Below are positions 52,602 to 62,966 of a stretch of DNA of 64,000 nucleotides, in pieces. The stretch covers positions 62,001 to 126,000 of the forward strand of contig JABDBL010000002.1 of assembly GCA_013288645.1 (NCBI GenBank), in the 5' to 3' direction. Source of the DNA: Candidatus Melainabacteria bacterium. GTDB taxonomy: Bacteria > Cyanobacteriota > Vampirovibrionia > Obscuribacterales > Obscuribacteraceae. The position numbers were made by a program, and so were the translations under genes. The first letter of the stretch is position 1. Every line of letters begins with the position of its first letter. The notes below the pieces were generated by a model. The model searched no databases, was not told the DNA's origin, and was given only the letters and a program-made list of their open reading frames with translations.

Positions 52602-53567
52602 TCATTGCGCTTTATTATTGCCAGTGTGAGTACCAGGCAATAATTTTGGTGGAGACAGCATAATTGGAACCGGACTACCCGAAAGAGTGTCATTCGTTTG
52701 GTAATTCCGAATATAAATATCTGTACCTCTAGGACTCAATATAATATTGTCGTTTGGCTTTTGGTTAATGTAAGACTTATCCAGAGTTAAAGCCGAGTCT
52801 GCAAGCTGCAGTTGCTTTTGCTTATATGATTCAACTATTTGATCTGCTTCGCGACGCGTGTTTTCACCTATTCGATCTATCCGAGCAGCATAATCTTGTC
52901 TGATAATTTCATTATCTGGCTCTGGATCATAAGTTTTAACGAGAGGCTGTCTAAAACCACCGCCCCACATTGGCACAAAAGTTCGCACATATTGAGCCGA
53001 GCCGTTATCGGCAATACGATTTTGCATCTCAGTTTTCAATCGATCGACCTCATCATTGGCTTTATTGAGTATGTCTTTTAATTTTGCATCGCATTCCGCT
53101 TGTTGCTGTTGCACGAGGCGTGACACTTCTGAAGAAATCGTTTTGGCAGAATTTATTATTGCTGGTCTGATGTTTGGTGGACGGCCAGCTGATTGATAGT
53201 ATGCTTGACCTGTTTGTATTGGTATATTTAAAGGAGTAGATTTGCCTGAGATTGACGACAAAGCTAATCGGCTGTATTGTCCTGCCATCCCACTAGGATC
53301 AAGTTCCGCAGATTTTTGATATTCTTTTTGAGCATCAGCGGTTTGCTTCAGTTCTAAAAAAACATTCGCCAGAAGATAATGAGCTGTAGCGTTTTTTGGC
53401 TCGATCTTAATCTTGGCTTCAAATAAGTGTCGTGCTTCTTCAAAACGTTTCGCATCATACATTTTTTCACCCTGCTCAATAAAATCTTCTGCCAGTGCCA
53501 TAGTTACGGTACTGCAAGCGAAAAATAAAGCGTAGAAGAGTGCTTTTTGCGCAAGATGTAATTTCAT
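52602..53567 (-). CDS. Exported TPR-repeat protein
   Basis: 321 residues with a signal peptide (ALFYALFFACSTVTMALAED). Two or three TPRs follow (FEEARHLFEAKIKIEPKNAT, DAQKEYQKSAELDPSGMAG), then a coiled-coil region (VSRLVQQQQAECDAKLKDIL). Good SD GAGGAG. Likely a scaffold for the neighbouring VWA proteins. Ends 28 bases before the PDZ-VWA start. Confidence 0.82.
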   Translation of the reverse strand: MKLHLAQKALFYALFFACSTVTMALAEDFIEQGEKMYDAKRFEEARHLFEAKIKIEPKNATAHYLLANVFLELKQTADAQKEYQKSAELDPSGMAGQYSRLALSSISGKSTPLNIPIQTGQAYYQSAGRPPNIRPAIINSAKTISSEVSRLVQQQQAECDAKLKDILNKANDEVDRLKTEMQNRIADNGSAQYVRTFVPMWGGGFRQPLVKTYDPEPDNEIIRQDYAARIDRIGENTRREADQIVESYKQKQLQLADSALTLDKSYINQKPNDNIILSPRGTDIYIRNYQTNDTLSGSPVPIMLSPPKLLPGTHTGNNKAQ

Positions 53568-53657
53568 TGATTGGTAAGCTCCTCAAATAGAGGTAGGTAC
53601 GATAATTCTAAAGAAGTATTGTGGAGCTTTCGTGAAATATTAACCTGGCTATAAAAT

Positions 53658-54488
53658 TTATTTGTTTATCAGTCCGATTTCCAGATGCACTTCTGTCACT
53701 TGAGTAAGCCGCGGGAAAAATAAGATAGCAGAACCATCCAGATTTCTAATCATCTCGTAGCCGCATTCAGCTAAATTGCTGTTGCCAGCCACGCTGCTCA
53801 ACTCTGCAATCGGCATAAGCTTGATGTCCCCTATCTTGCCATTGTTTCTTAGAACAACATGGTAAACAACCACACCTGAACCGGAGCTATGTGATCCTGC
53901 CCAATAGCGGCATATATAATCACCAAGATTGCGCTCCCATATGTCCCAAGCAGGACCTAGAGCAGAAGATTTATTCCTTTCTGTTATCAATGAGTTCCAT
54001 TGTAATTTGCCATAAGGATCTGTTGGCGGAGCCATACACAAATTTATATTTAAAAATGATGCCTTATAAGGATTTAGCATTTCAATGTGTGCAGCAAAGC
54101 GGTGAATTTCAGATGAAACTCCCAGCGTCCCCACACTACCTTGTAAAAGAGTTTGTCTTTCCTCTGCTTGCAGCAACGTGGAAGATTTTAAAGCAGCTAT
54201 CGAAGCCATTTGTTTGGTTAATTCAGAGCGCTCTATGTCGGCATTAAAATTTGAGGCGTGCCCGTACAGCAAATTGCGAGCATATTCAATTCCGGCCCGC
54301 ATATGCGCTTCTGCTTGTCCTGATTGGCTGGATAATCCATCTATTAATTGTGAATTTAAATTTGCCTGATAAATCTTCCCCGCTCGTTCTATTGATAAGC
54401 TGAAAGTATTAGCATTTAGCTTGTGTAGATCTTTAATTGTGTCTCCTGCTAATATCCCTCCGTAATAGGCACTACTACCAAGATGGAC
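53658..54488 (-). pseudogene. PDZ and C-terminal part of a frameshifted envelope protein
   Basis: The frame from ~54488 to 53658 begins KVHLGSSAYYGGILAGDTIKD and continues to a TonB-C-like end (VVVYHVVLRNNGKIGDIKLMP...). It matches the PDZ part of the gene at 51176-52573 (KVRPGSSAYYGGVLAGDIIKD), but the N-terminal half lies in another frame because an A-run is one base short at 54489-54492. The ATG at 54302 is inside the protein. No VWA domain is present. A sequencing error or real slippage cannot be excluded. Confidence 0.7.
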
Positions 54489-54787
54489 TTTTCAACCTTT
54501 AACGTATCGAGATGCGATGCGCCTGTTTCCTGGTGAATAATGCACTTTATTCCTAGCATTTCCAAATTATCGATTAGTTCATTTTCTGAAATATTACCCT
54601 GAAGAAAATCGGTATTTGATTTACCTTTCAGGCTGGAATTATTTGCCGCCTCTATAGACTGGCTAATTAACAAAAAAAATGCACCCAATACAAAAATAAA
54701 ATATACCGCATGTATGTGTAAAAACTTTTGATTAAATATATAATTATTAGAAACGCATGGTTTCATAATCAGCGGCTCACTCATCAA
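54449..54787 (-). pseudogene. N-terminal part of the frameshifted PDZ protein
   Basis: 112 codons with a hydrophobic signal (VYFIFVLGAFFLLISQSIEA) and the start of a PDZ-like domain (NTDFLQGNISENELIDNLEMLGIKCIIHQE). After KVEK the frame leaves the family sequence (SILVVVPITEGY) and stops. Adding one A in the TTTT run on the plus strand (54489-54492) restores the family frame into the segment below. Confidence 0.7.
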
Positions 54788-54880
54788 AAGAGAACACTCA
54801 GTCTATTCAAACAAACAAATGTGGATTTTGTGTGAACGTATAAACAGCAATAATGCACTGCTGCCTTAAGAGTTGCATAT

Positions 54881-55816
54881 CTACTTACCTAAAATTTCCG
54901 ACGGATGATACCATGATTGAGCAGGACTCAAATTACCTTTTTGAATAACGCGTCCAGTTATAGCGGTATTGACACTTTCTTGCACGCTATCTATAAATTC
55001 TTCAGCTGAGTTAGCGTCGTAATACTTACCACCAGAGCTTTCAGTAATACAATTCAATTCTGCACGAGCACCATGATCGTGTTTTAGATCTAAACCAACC
55101 ACATCAATTTTTATTCTTATACCATAGGCTGGTAACATCCTTATCAAACGACACGGATCTCCACCACAAGTATCAGCACCGTCGCTAATTAGAATGATTA
55201 CTTTCCTGCCTGTTACGCCGGTAAAATCGCTTCTAGCAGATTGCTCCAAAGCATAGGTTAAAGGCGTCATTCCGAAAGCACGAATAGCACGTACTTGCTC
55301 TATAATAGCGCGTCTGTTTCCTTGCCCCAGAGGTACCAAAAGTGCAGTTTGCTGACAATCATTCATAAAAAACGCGCCACCCATATTTCCTTGTCCAAAA
55401 ACACGCAGCCCGGTATTTACGTCCCCAGGGATGCGAGCTAGTGCTCTTTGCAGAACCTGCTTAGCAGCTTCAATCTTTTGTGTTTGATCTTTCATTTTCT
55501 CTTTCATGCTCAAAGAGCAATCCAATAGAAATAAAATATTTAGGGGTTCTGATGCGTGCTCAATTCCCCCCTCAATAAGTGAATTGGAAGAATTACCTTG
55601 CAATGCTTGTACTTGTCCATCCGACCGACTGGATTGCTCAGTACTATTTAAAGAATGTTGATCATGTCTTGATGGAGCAACAGGAATCTCTTTAATATTT
55701 TGCGCCCCGGCAGACAAAGGCAGCAATAGAACAATAACTAACAGTAAAAGCACTAAAACTCTCTCAGTGTCTTTGATCATTTCTATTTGCATCCTAAATT
55801 TTTTAAATTTTTTCAA
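54881..55816 (-). CDS. Exported VWA-domain protein
   Basis: 311 residues. A hydrophobic segment (VLVLLLLVIVLLLPLSAGA) precedes a VWA domain with MIDAS DCSLSM, the GMTPLTYAL (T) motif and ILISDGADTCGGDPC. TTG start at 55816 overlaps the stop of the CAP-domain gene (TTGA) and follows GGAAGAG, giving translational coupling. Role: metal-dependent binding in the envelope, probably with the CAP and TPR neighbours. Confidence 0.85.
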   Translation of the reverse strand: MKKFKKFRMQIEMIKDTERVLVLLLLVIVLLLPLSAGAQNIKEIPVAPSRHDQHSLNSTEQSSRSDGQVQALQGNSSNSLIEGGIEHASEPLNILFLLDCSLSMKEKMKDQTQKIEAAKQVLQRALARIPGDVNTGLRVFGQGNMGGAFFMNDCQQTALLVPLGQGNRRAIIEQVRAIRAFGMTPLTYALEQSARSDFTGVTGRKVIILISDGADTCGGDPCRLIRMLPAYGIRIKIDVVGLDLKHDHGARAELNCITESSGGKYYDANSAEEFIDSVQESVNTAITGRVIQKGNLSPAQSWYHPSEILGK

Positions 55817-57441
55817 TTATCTTTCTCTTCCTTACTCAACTGTTCGTTTTGCTTTTCTGCTAACTGCATTTCCTTTTTCTCTTTTTTTGCAGCTTTTTTG
55901 GCAATTTTCTTTGCCTCATCATCAGCTTGACTTTCTGTCTCGCTGCCTTTTTCAGTCAGTACGAAAGCACGACGGTTAATGGGAATGAGTTTATTACTAT
56001 TACCTGATACAGCCCAAACCGTAACATAATAAATACCTGGTTTATTAGCGTTAGATAAAGGAATTCTGCCCGAAAAAGTATTTCCTTCTATTTTCAATCC
56101 GCCATGCATTGGTATATCCGACATAGGCTTGGGTGAATCACTTATACCCGGGGACAAAGCTATTAAAGGAGCAGCTAATGCTACAGGGGGCATGAATACG
56201 CTCCCAGCTAACACACCAACCAATAGTCCCATACGTAAGGCCGTTTTTGCTGCACCATAATCATGTTCAGATTTTCGCGCATATCCCACATAATCAAGCG
56301 GGGGAAAGTATGGTAATGCCTCTTCAGTTTCATCACTTGCCGAAGGCATATCATTCGACAACCCTTCCCAGGCTACGGTTACTTTAGCAAACTTATAAGG
56401 AGGTTGTATAGTACCATAAATTTCAGCTCTATCCCCTATTTTTAGTGGTAATTCTAAACGATTAATGGTACCGTGATTGGTGCTTACTTCAATACACACA
56501 AGAGCACGTTTTTGTCCGGGAACCAATCGCATAGCAAAACCAAAGCCTGTAACATCCGGCGACAGAAGGGCTTCTCGATCATCTTGTCTCTCAAGCAAGA
56601 GCTTAAATGCGTAAGCAACTAAAGCGCGTGTATATTCGTCTTTCCGCACTTGCTCAGGTTTTAGAGCTATTACACTTTCCACTATAGCGCCGCTACCACC
56701 AGCCAGCGTATATCGCAGATCAGGATTTTCTCCCTTGGTATTAGTATGCGAGACTAAGTTACGTTTTTGCAAATCAATAACGTGAGCCTCTGCCACTTTA
56801 TTAGCTGCTTCATCCATAATCATGGGAGAAAAACCAAGCTGAGTTCGCGCGTTATTTAGGATCTGTAAAGCAAATTTAGGCAAATCTTGGCTTTCGACAG
56901 GTAGCTGATTTTCTGCACTTTGAGCAATTAGCTCAAAATAAGTTATCCCCGGTTCTGTCTGTCTCCCCGGTGCCTGTTTCTCAGGCGAACCCAGTAAAGG
57001 AACAGAGTAGGTATCTCGATCTTCCTGATTGATTTCATCGGGTCCTAAAATCGTCAATTTGAGTTTTTGCGTGCGATCAAACAATGACTGATCGCTAAAT
57101 TTGTTATGGAAAACTTCTTGCTCCAAATCACCCAATCTTTCTTCAATTAGCTTATTAGTGATTTCTTTGCCAAAAGTAAGTACTTCCATTTTGCTAACTA
57201 AAGGATAGCTATCCTCATTTGGCACCACATTTGATGCTTTGGTCAAATCCGATGGCGCTGTCTTTTTTATTAAGGGTGATTCTGGAGCCTTAGTAGTGCT
57301 ATCTATTTCTTCATACGCAGGATCAAGAACTGCCTTTTGAGGGACTAAAACCGTGTCTTGGGCAGCAGAGGTACTAGCCTGAGCTTGACCAAGGCAAAAT
57401 ATCGCTGCTACCAAACCTAAATTCAATCGCCAATTTTTCAT
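55813..57441 (-). CDS. Secreted CAP-domain (SCP/PR1) protein
   Basis: About 540 residues from ATG 57441 (MKNWRLNLGLVAAIFCLGQAQA signal peptide); an earlier frame to 57537 adds 32 residues. The CAP domain is FALQILNNARTQLGFSPMIMDEAANKVAEAHVIDL with SHTNTKGENPDLRY. The C-terminal end is Lys/Glu-rich (KKIAKKAAKKEKKEM), with two hydrophobic stretches just before. CAP proteins act in the envelope or host/prey contact. Overlaps the VWA gene by four bases. Confidence 0.8.
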   Translation of the reverse strand: MKNWRLNLGLVAAIFCLGQAQASTSAAQDTVLVPQKAVLDPAYEEIDSTTKAPESPLIKKTAPSDLTKASNVVPNEDSYPLVSKMEVLTFGKEITNKLIEERLGDLEQEVFHNKFSDQSLFDRTQKLKLTILGPDEINQEDRDTYSVPLLGSPEKQAPGRQTEPGITYFELIAQSAENQLPVESQDLPKFALQILNNARTQLGFSPMIMDEAANKVAEAHVIDLQKRNLVSHTNTKGENPDLRYTLAGGSGAIVESVIALKPEQVRKDEYTRALVAYAFKLLLERQDDREALLSPDVTGFGFAMRLVPGQKRALVCIEVSTNHGTINRLELPLKIGDRAEIYGTIQPPYKFAKVTVAWEGLSNDMPSASDETEEALPYFPPLDYVGYARKSEHDYGAAKTALRMGLLVGVLAGSVFMPPVALAAPLIALSPGISDSPKPMSDIPMHGGLKIEGNTFSGRIPLSNANKPGIYYVTVWAVSGNSNKLIPINRRAFVLTEKGSETESQADDEAKKIAKKAAKKEKKEMQLAEKQNEQLSKEEKDN

Positions 57442-57553
57442 TGCTATCTGCTTTAAAATTACGTCAGGAGAATAATCAATTGTAGTCCTTTTTTGATTGA
57501 TTTTTCTCAGTCTGTTGGATAAAAGGCATCTTGCCAAGAATTAATTAAGAATG

Positions 57554-58537
57554 TTAAAGCAAACAGGCTATAGCCGCCTGACGTCCAGTAGGACCTTCAC
57601 TATTAATGAAAGAACGCCTGTACGAATAGAACAGATCTTCTTTGCACGCCGTGCATAAATCCGTTACATCCACCTGCTCGACCCCACAAAACATTATCTG
57701 ACTGGCATTAATTGCTTTTAGATCTACATGAATTTGTTTAGTTCCGCGAGTAAAAAATCCCTCTAAATTAAGGCTTTCGATCAATAACCAAAACTTATTA
57801 GTAATATCCGCCAATTGCTCAGACTTTAGACTTGACCAATTCTCCCAATAATCTTCTGCCTTCCAGCTTTCAATTTTTCCTGAAGTATTTTTTAACTGCT
57901 TTTCTTCAATTAGACTATATATCAGTTTTTCAACAGCTCCTATGCCAACTGGATAACAGCAAGAGCCAATTGCCGGTCCAACAGCACAAACCAAATCATT
58001 TGTATCGCTGCCCAACTCAGCAGTCATAAAACGAACCGCTTCTTTGCTAATACCACTTGCGGTGCCACGCCAACCTGCATGTATTAAGCAAAGAACATGC
58101 TTTACCGGATCATAAATTATAACTGGAACACAATCAGCGAACGTCATATAGACTGGGCTTGACGTTTTTTTAGTAACAATACCATCAACTTCATCTGGTT
58201 GCCCCACTGTTTCCAGCATTACTACTTTAGTCGAATGCACAAGCTGCTTGGCTGTTTTAAGCTGAACAAAAGGGATATTTAAAGTACTACAAAGTAATTC
58301 TCTGTTATTACGAGCATCCTGACGCACACTTTCGTCAGTAGTTTGGTTAACGCCGATATTGAAACTGTGAAAAGGGGGCCGGCTGTGTCCCCCTTGTCTG
58401 GTAGTAAAAGCATGAACAAAATTAGGATATTTCTTTAACAAAGGTGAAAATACGAGCAATAAATCACCCTGCTTTTCGATAATCCACTGATTTTTACCCA
58501 GAGCCCTTTCTTTAATTGTTTCGGCAATAAATTTCAT
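57554..58537 (-). CDS. YfiH/LACC1-family protein (polyphenol oxidase, peptidoglycan editing)
   Basis: 327 residues. FTTRQGGHSRPPFHSFNIG, TFADCVPVIIYDP, LIHAGWRGTASGI and GPAIGSCCYPVG are the conserved His and Cys residues of the YfiH family, which binds zinc and in some members acts on purine nucleosides; E. coli PgeF/YfiH affects peptidoglycan precursor fidelity. First gene of the minus-strand run leading to the CAP and VWA genes. Confidence 0.88.
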   Translation of the reverse strand: MKFIAETIKERALGKNQWIIEKQGDLLLVFSPLLKKYPNFVHAFTTRQGGHSRPPFHSFNIGVNQTTDESVRQDARNNRELLCSTLNIPFVQLKTAKQLVHSTKVVMLETVGQPDEVDGIVTKKTSSPVYMTFADCVPVIIYDPVKHVLCLIHAGWRGTASGISKEAVRFMTAELGSDTNDLVCAVGPAIGSCCYPVGIGAVEKLIYSLIEEKQLKNTSGKIESWKAEDYWENWSSLKSEQLADITNKFWLLIESLNLEGFFTRGTKQIHVDLKAINASQIMFCGVEQVDVTDLCTACKEDLFYSYRRSFINSEGPTGRQAAIACLL

Positions 58538-58696
58538 ACTAGAGAAAGCCCACTGTATCTATATGCCTCATTTACTAAACTTCGCATCTGACCTCCTCAA
58601 TTCTAATAATTGCGGCTATCCGGACAATAGTCGCCTAGACTCATGATACTATGTGAAACACAGACAACACCTAGTCTAATTGTATTAGGAGTAAAT

Positions 58697-60073
58697 ATGA
58701 CAGATTTTAGAAATAAAGCGCTCAAGCCAAAAAGCCTAAAATATAAATTCGCTCAAGCTTTGATTGCCATTTTTCTTAGCCAAAGTTTATCTTTTGTCCC
58801 ACTATCAGTCCTTGCCGCTAACAATTCTATTAAAATAGCCGGACAGCCAGTATTTGCAATTCCAAGTGCTGGTGACACTACTTCAATCGCCGGACGTACA
58901 ACAACCATCCAAGAACATCTCGACGATGCTCTAGTGGCAGCAAAAGACCGCACGCCATCTTCTGTAAATATAACCTATGTACAAGGCGCACCAGTTATTA
59001 CATTGGGCGGTTATCAAGTAGTCACCGTTACTGCAGCCGATGCTACTGCCGCTAAAACCACGCCAGCCCTCCTAGCCAATCAGTGGGCTGATAAAATTCG
59101 CAATGCTCTGGTTGATCAAGAGAGTATCAACACCTATGTTGCCCAATTGTCAGACACCTATGCTGCCAGTGCCCCGCCAGCTAAAACCGATAATAATCCT
59201 GCCGCTAATCAGGCTCAGTATAGCGGCAATCAGGTTGTAGGCAGTTCACAACCACCAAATACACAAAATAATATAGCGCAGCCTGCTCAAGGCAGCTTTG
59301 CACCAAATAATAGCCGCCCTTATGACTCGTATAATGCTAATTCATATAACAGTAATCCGGTCAATGCTAATCCAGGACATGGAAATTATGCCCAACAGAA
59401 TCCTCCCGGTGGTTACTACCAAGGTGGCGCAGGTGGACAAGAACTAAGACAAGGACGTATTGCTTACGCTCAAACAGGTCAAATCATTCCTGTAACTTTA
59501 TCTACTTCCATTGCTACTCAGATTGCACGCGCTGGTGATCTCATTCAAGCCACAGTATCACAGAACGTCACCGTAGGTGACTCCATTATACCTTCTGGAA
59601 CACAAGTTCTAGGACAAGTAACTGACGCAAAGGCTGGAGGCCACTTCACTCACTCAGGAAAATTGCAAATCAAATTCAATCGTTTACGTCTACCTGATGG
59701 ATCAGAAACCCCTATTACCTCCCATATCGTAGGCAGTATTGGCAAATATGCTGAGGTGGGTGGTGATCAATCAGACGAATTAACAGGCGAAACAACGAAA
59801 AATAAAGTTGGTTCGGTAGCCTTTCGCGGACTATTAGGTGCCGGTGGCGGTGCTGCTCTTGGTACTGCAGTTGGTGCAATTGCTGGCGGCGGATACGGTG
59901 CTGGCATGGGAGCTTGGTCCGGAGCTGCTATTGGTGGTGGACTCGGTGCAGCCGACAGTTTACTATTGCGCAAAGGTAAAGATGTTACCATTCCATCGGG
60001 AACCAATTTGAAATTACAGCTCGATTCACCAGTTGCTATTTCTGGTGTAGCTTCGGTCGGTGGATACCAGTAA
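58697..60073 (+). CDS. Exported glycine-zipper protein with a VirB10/TrbI-like beta domain
   Basis: 458 residues from ATG 58697 (AGGAG ten bases upstream); a longer frame from 58643 is unlikely. Signal ALIAIFLSQSLSFVPLSVLA, then a beta domain (AGDTTSIAGRTTTIQEHLDDAL), an Asn/Pro/Gln-rich linker, and a domain IPVTLSTSIATQIARAGDLIQATV..SIIPSGTQVLGQV like the C-terminal domain of VirB10/TrbI-type proteins. A Gly-zipper (AALGTAVGAIAGGGYGAGMG) near the end may insert in a membrane. Function unknown. Confidence 0.72.
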   Translation: MTDFRNKALKPKSLKYKFAQALIAIFLSQSLSFVPLSVLAANNSIKIAGQPVFAIPSAGDTTSIAGRTTTIQEHLDDALVAAKDRTPSSVNITYVQGAPVITLGGYQVVTVTAADATAAKTTPALLANQWADKIRNALVDQESINTYVAQLSDTYAASAPPAKTDNNPAANQAQYSGNQVVGSSQPPNTQNNIAQPAQGSFAPNNSRPYDSYNANSYNSNPVNANPGHGNYAQQNPPGGYYQGGAGGQELRQGRIAYAQTGQIIPVTLSTSIATQIARAGDLIQATVSQNVTVGDSIIPSGTQVLGQVTDAKAGGHFTHSGKLQIKFNRLRLPDGSETPITSHIVGSIGKYAEVGGDQSDELTGETTKNKVGSVAFRGLLGAGGGAALGTAVGAIAGGGYGAGMGAWSGAAIGGGLGAADSLLLRKGKDVTIPSGTNLKLQLDSPVAISGVASVGGYQ

Positions 60074-60359
60074 AAGCCTAGTTGATCGATACCAAACAAA
60101 CAGAACTCAAAAGCAAAAAGCCGATAATCGTCCTTTGAAATATAAACTCTCAAAATCTCGGGATTAAATTTACTCAGGCCAAGATTCAATAAATCAAACA
60201 TCTGTGTGCTTTATATTATCCAGATTAAATACTACTAAAATAACCACCATAAGCTTAATATCAATTTTTTATATATTTGACAAAAGATATACTCTCATAG
60301 AAGATCTTAGCTTGCATATAGAATTTCTTATGGAATATTCTCTGCGCTAGTTTAGTAGT
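60074..60359. other. AT-rich gap with no recognised gene
   Basis: No supported gene. A TTGACA at ~60278-60283 is a possible -35 element, but no well-spaced -10 follows it. Two small frames start after this gap. Confidence 0.35.
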
Positions 60360-60551
60360 GTGAAATTAAATCCGATGGCAAGACAAAATATTATGAGCAA
60401 GCAAATCACACATTTCTTTCATATACATCACATCAAATTGGCAGTAGCCGAAAACAGTTCATTGAATAAGTCACAAGTTTTACTGAAGGATGTTCGAGGC
60501 AAAACTAGCTTATGCCGAGAGAAGAGTAACTCCCAACCATATTGCCGTTGA
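60360..60551 (+). CDS. Small open frame, possibly coding
   Basis: 63 codons from GTG 60360; reads MKLNPMARQNIMSKQITHFF..., with gene-like codon use but no known motif or clear ribosome site. It overlaps the next small frame in a different phase, so one of the two is a shadow or they are one frameshifted gene. Confidence 0.3.
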   Translation: MKLNPMARQNIMSKQITHFFHIHHIKLAVAENSSLNKSQVLLKDVRGKTSLCREKSNSQPYCR

Positions 60552-60702
60552 AATTTGCTCGCTAATCAATGATAAAAGTGCTTTTCATATCAGCAAAGTG
60601 TCGGATATGCGAGCGCCGCCAAAAGCAGGATTCTTCTGTCCAATTTATTATCCCCAAAACAGTATTGCCGGCATAGCTTTTATCATTGAGTCAAAAAGGT
60701 AA
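60490..60702 (+). CDS. Small open frame, possibly coding
   Basis: 70 codons from ATG 60490; EAKLAYAERRVTPNHIAVEI and IYYPQNSIAGIAFIIES look like real protein. A stop just upstream (60484) and a GAAGG touching the ATG leave the start uncertain. Lies 35 bases before the APC permease. Confidence 0.35.
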   Translation: MFEAKLAYAERRVTPNHIAVEICSLINDKSAFHISKVSDMRAPPKAGFFCPIYYPQNSIAGIAFIIESKR

Positions 60703-60737
60703 AAGCACTATTTGCAAGCAATTATTAGTGAAAGCAA

Positions 60738-62651
60738 GTGTTATCAACCGCCCTCAAGCAAATTAATAAACGGAAAGTTTCAGTCTGGTTCCTTGACGGT
60801 ATGCAGCGCAGTCGCCTTATTGTCGAGGAGCATCATAAACATCCTTGGTGGCAGGTGATGTGCCTTACCGGCGTCGACTACTTTTCTTCTTTAAGTTATG
60901 CGCCGGGCATTGCTTTCCTTGCTGCCGGCACTTTATCACCGCTGGCAACAATAATTTTGGTTTTGCTCACCTTATTTGGTGCTTTGCCTGTTTACAAAAG
61001 GGTGGCTAGCAAAAGCCCTCACGGACAAGGCAGCATTTCTATGCTAGAAAAACTTTTGCCTGGCTGGTATAGCAAACTGGCTGTACTGTGTTTGCTTGGT
61101 TTTGCAGCTACGGATTTTATTATTACTATCACTCTTTCAGCTGCCGATGCCGCCACGCACATCGCTAAAAACCCTATTTTTCCTGCTTGGATGCATGACC
61201 AGATGGGCTTGACTTTGGCTATGCTAGTCATTTTATCAGCAGTTTTTCTTATAGGTTTTCGCGAAGCAATTGGAATAGCCGTGCTACTGGTAGGCATCTA
61301 TCTGACGCTAAGCACCATAATCATTTTGTATGCCTTTTATCATCTAATTTTCGATTGGACGCTAGTAAATAATTGGTGGCATAACCTATTTGTACTCCAT
61401 GGCTCTATCTGGCAAATGCTCGGTATTTCTTGTCTTCTCTTTCCTAAATTGGCCCTTGGTCTATCGGGGTTTGAAACTGGCGTAGCGGTGATGCCATTAG
61501 TTAGAGGGAAGCCCAGTGACAAAGAAGAATTTCCCGAAGCACGCATTCTAAATACCAAAAAACTGTTAAACACCGCCGCTTTGATTATGAGCGTATTTCT
61601 TCTATCAAGCTCATTTATAACTTGTCTACTAATTCCAGAAAAAGAATTTTTATCTACTGGAGCAGCAAATGGTAGAGCAATAGCCTACCTGGCTCACCAA
61701 TACTTGGGCGACTATTTCGGCACCGCATATGATATTAGCTCTCTTTTAATTCTTTGGTTCGCTGGCGCTTCGGCAATGGCTGGACTTTTAAATCTTGTAC
61801 CTCGCTATTTACCGCGGTATGGCATGGCACCCGATTGGGCCAAGGCTCGTCGTCCTTTAGTAATATTTTTTGCCATTGTTTGTATTACTGTAACTATAAT
61901 TTTTCATGCTAATGTCGACGCTCAGGGAGCTGCCTACGCTACAGGCGTTTTGGTGCTGATGAGCTCAGCGGCCCTTGCCTGTTTTTTAACATCGTTGAAA
62001 GAAAATTGGTGGCGATGCTTGGCCTTTTTATTTGCTACTCTTGTTTTTTTCTACACCACAATTGTCAATACATTTGAACGTCCTGACGGAATCAAGATTG
62101 CCTTATTTTTTATAGGAGCTATTTATATTACCTCTTTTGTTTCTCGCATAATGCGCTCTACAGAATTACGCAGTCACCAGGTAATTCTTGATCCGCAAGC
62201 AAGGCAATTCATTCAAGACGCCCAGGGAACTCCTATAAAGTTAGTAGCTCACCAACCAGGCGCGGGGAATTATGATAAAAAAGCACATAAAATTAGTACC
62301 ATCCACAATATCATGCCAACCGAGTTTATTTTTGTAGAAGTGACAATCAGCAATGCTTCAGATTTTCATGATGGGCCATTAAGAGTACAAGGCGAAAAAG
62401 TTGGCAAATATAAAGTGCTCAAATGTTCGAGTACAGCCATTCCTAATGCTTTAGCCGTAATTATGCTATACCTGCGGGATAAGACCTCGTATGTGCCACA
62501 CCTTTATTTAGGTTGGACCGAAGGCAATCCCATCGTTTACATATTAAAGTATCTGATATTAGGAGAAGGTGAAATAGCTCCACTAACCAGAGAAATTCTG
62601 CGCAAAGACGAACCTAATCTAGAGAAGCGTCCAGTAATCCACGTAGCATAA
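60738..62651 (+). CDS. APC-superfamily amino acid permease
   Basis: 637 residues with 12 or more membrane helices ([16 protein letters not shown] near the first helix; [19 protein letters not shown] in the middle) and a ~170-residue soluble C-terminal domain ([10 protein letters not shown] ... [13 protein letters not shown]). Typical of bacterial APC transporters for amino acids or related organic solutes. GTG start 60738. Substrate unknown; no neighbouring metabolic gene. Confidence 0.87.
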   Translation: MLSTALKQINKRKVSVWFLDGMQRSRLIVEEHHKHPWWQVMCLTGVDYFSSLSYAPGIAFLAAGTLSPLATIILVLLTLFGALPVYKRVASKSPHGQGSISMLEKLLPGWYSKLAVLCLLGFAATDFIITITLSAADAATHIAKNPIFPAWMHDQMGLTLAMLVILSAVFLIGFREAIGIAVLLVGIYLTLSTIIILYAFYHLIFDWTLVNNWWHNLFVLHGSIWQMLGISCLLFPKLALGLSGFETGVAVMPLVRGKPSDKEEFPEARILNTKKLLNTAALIMSVFLLSSSFITCLLIPEKEFLSTGAANGRAIAYLAHQYLGDYFGTAYDISSLLILWFAGASAMAGLLNLVPRYLPRYGMAPDWAKARRPLVIFFAIVCITVTIIFHANVDAQGAAYATGVLVLMSSAALACFLTSLKENWWRCLAFLFATLVFFYTTIVNTFERPDGIKIALFFIGAIYITSFVSRIMRSTELRSHQVILDPQARQFIQDAQGTPIKLVAHQPGAGNYDKKAHKISTIHNIMPTEFIFVEVTISNASDFHDGPLRVQGEKVGKYKVLKCSSTAIPNALAVIMLYLRDKTSYVPHLYLGWTEGNPIVYILKYLILGEGEIAPLTREILRKDEPNLEKRPVIHVA

Positions 62652-62813
62652 TTGTATCCGTTTTAAGCATTCATCTCTACAAAATTCTGATTCGCTTTTA
62701 CCGCTCTCTTTCTTTCGAGCTATTATTTCCTGCCAATATGCCTCTTTAGCTAAATTCCTATTACAAACTACCACGCGCCTACCCCATCGCCTCTGACAGT
62801 ATTTGTACAACAA
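62652..62813 (-). mobile_element. IS66-like TnpA remnant
   Basis: A minus-strand frame reads KEAYWQEIIARKKESGKSESEFCRDEC, like the start of IS66-family accessory proteins (W..II...ESG.S...FCR). After CRDEC the match ends and the frame runs into the 3' end of the permease gene, so only a fragment remains. No terminal repeats or transposase were found. Confidence 0.5.
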
Positions 62814-62966
62814 AACACTAATCCAGAATAGATGTACTTGCTGGAACGCTTACCTATTTTTACATCCGAGAACCTTAAGTGCGCAATCTATCTTTTGTCT
62901 ATCTTTGCTATTTGTTGCGGCTCTATATTGGAACGTGCCTCTAGAATGTCGGCAATGTAATTGAGC
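62814..62966. other. Rest of the 315-base gap between permease and TPR lipoprotein genes
   Basis: AT-rich, with no supported gene. No clear terminator was seen for either convergent gene. Confidence 0.35.

Noticed and set aside
52574-52693. Longer N-terminus of the PDZ-VWA protein
   Set aside because: Would overlap the upstream TPR gene by 92 bases and put ~40 residues before the signal segment.
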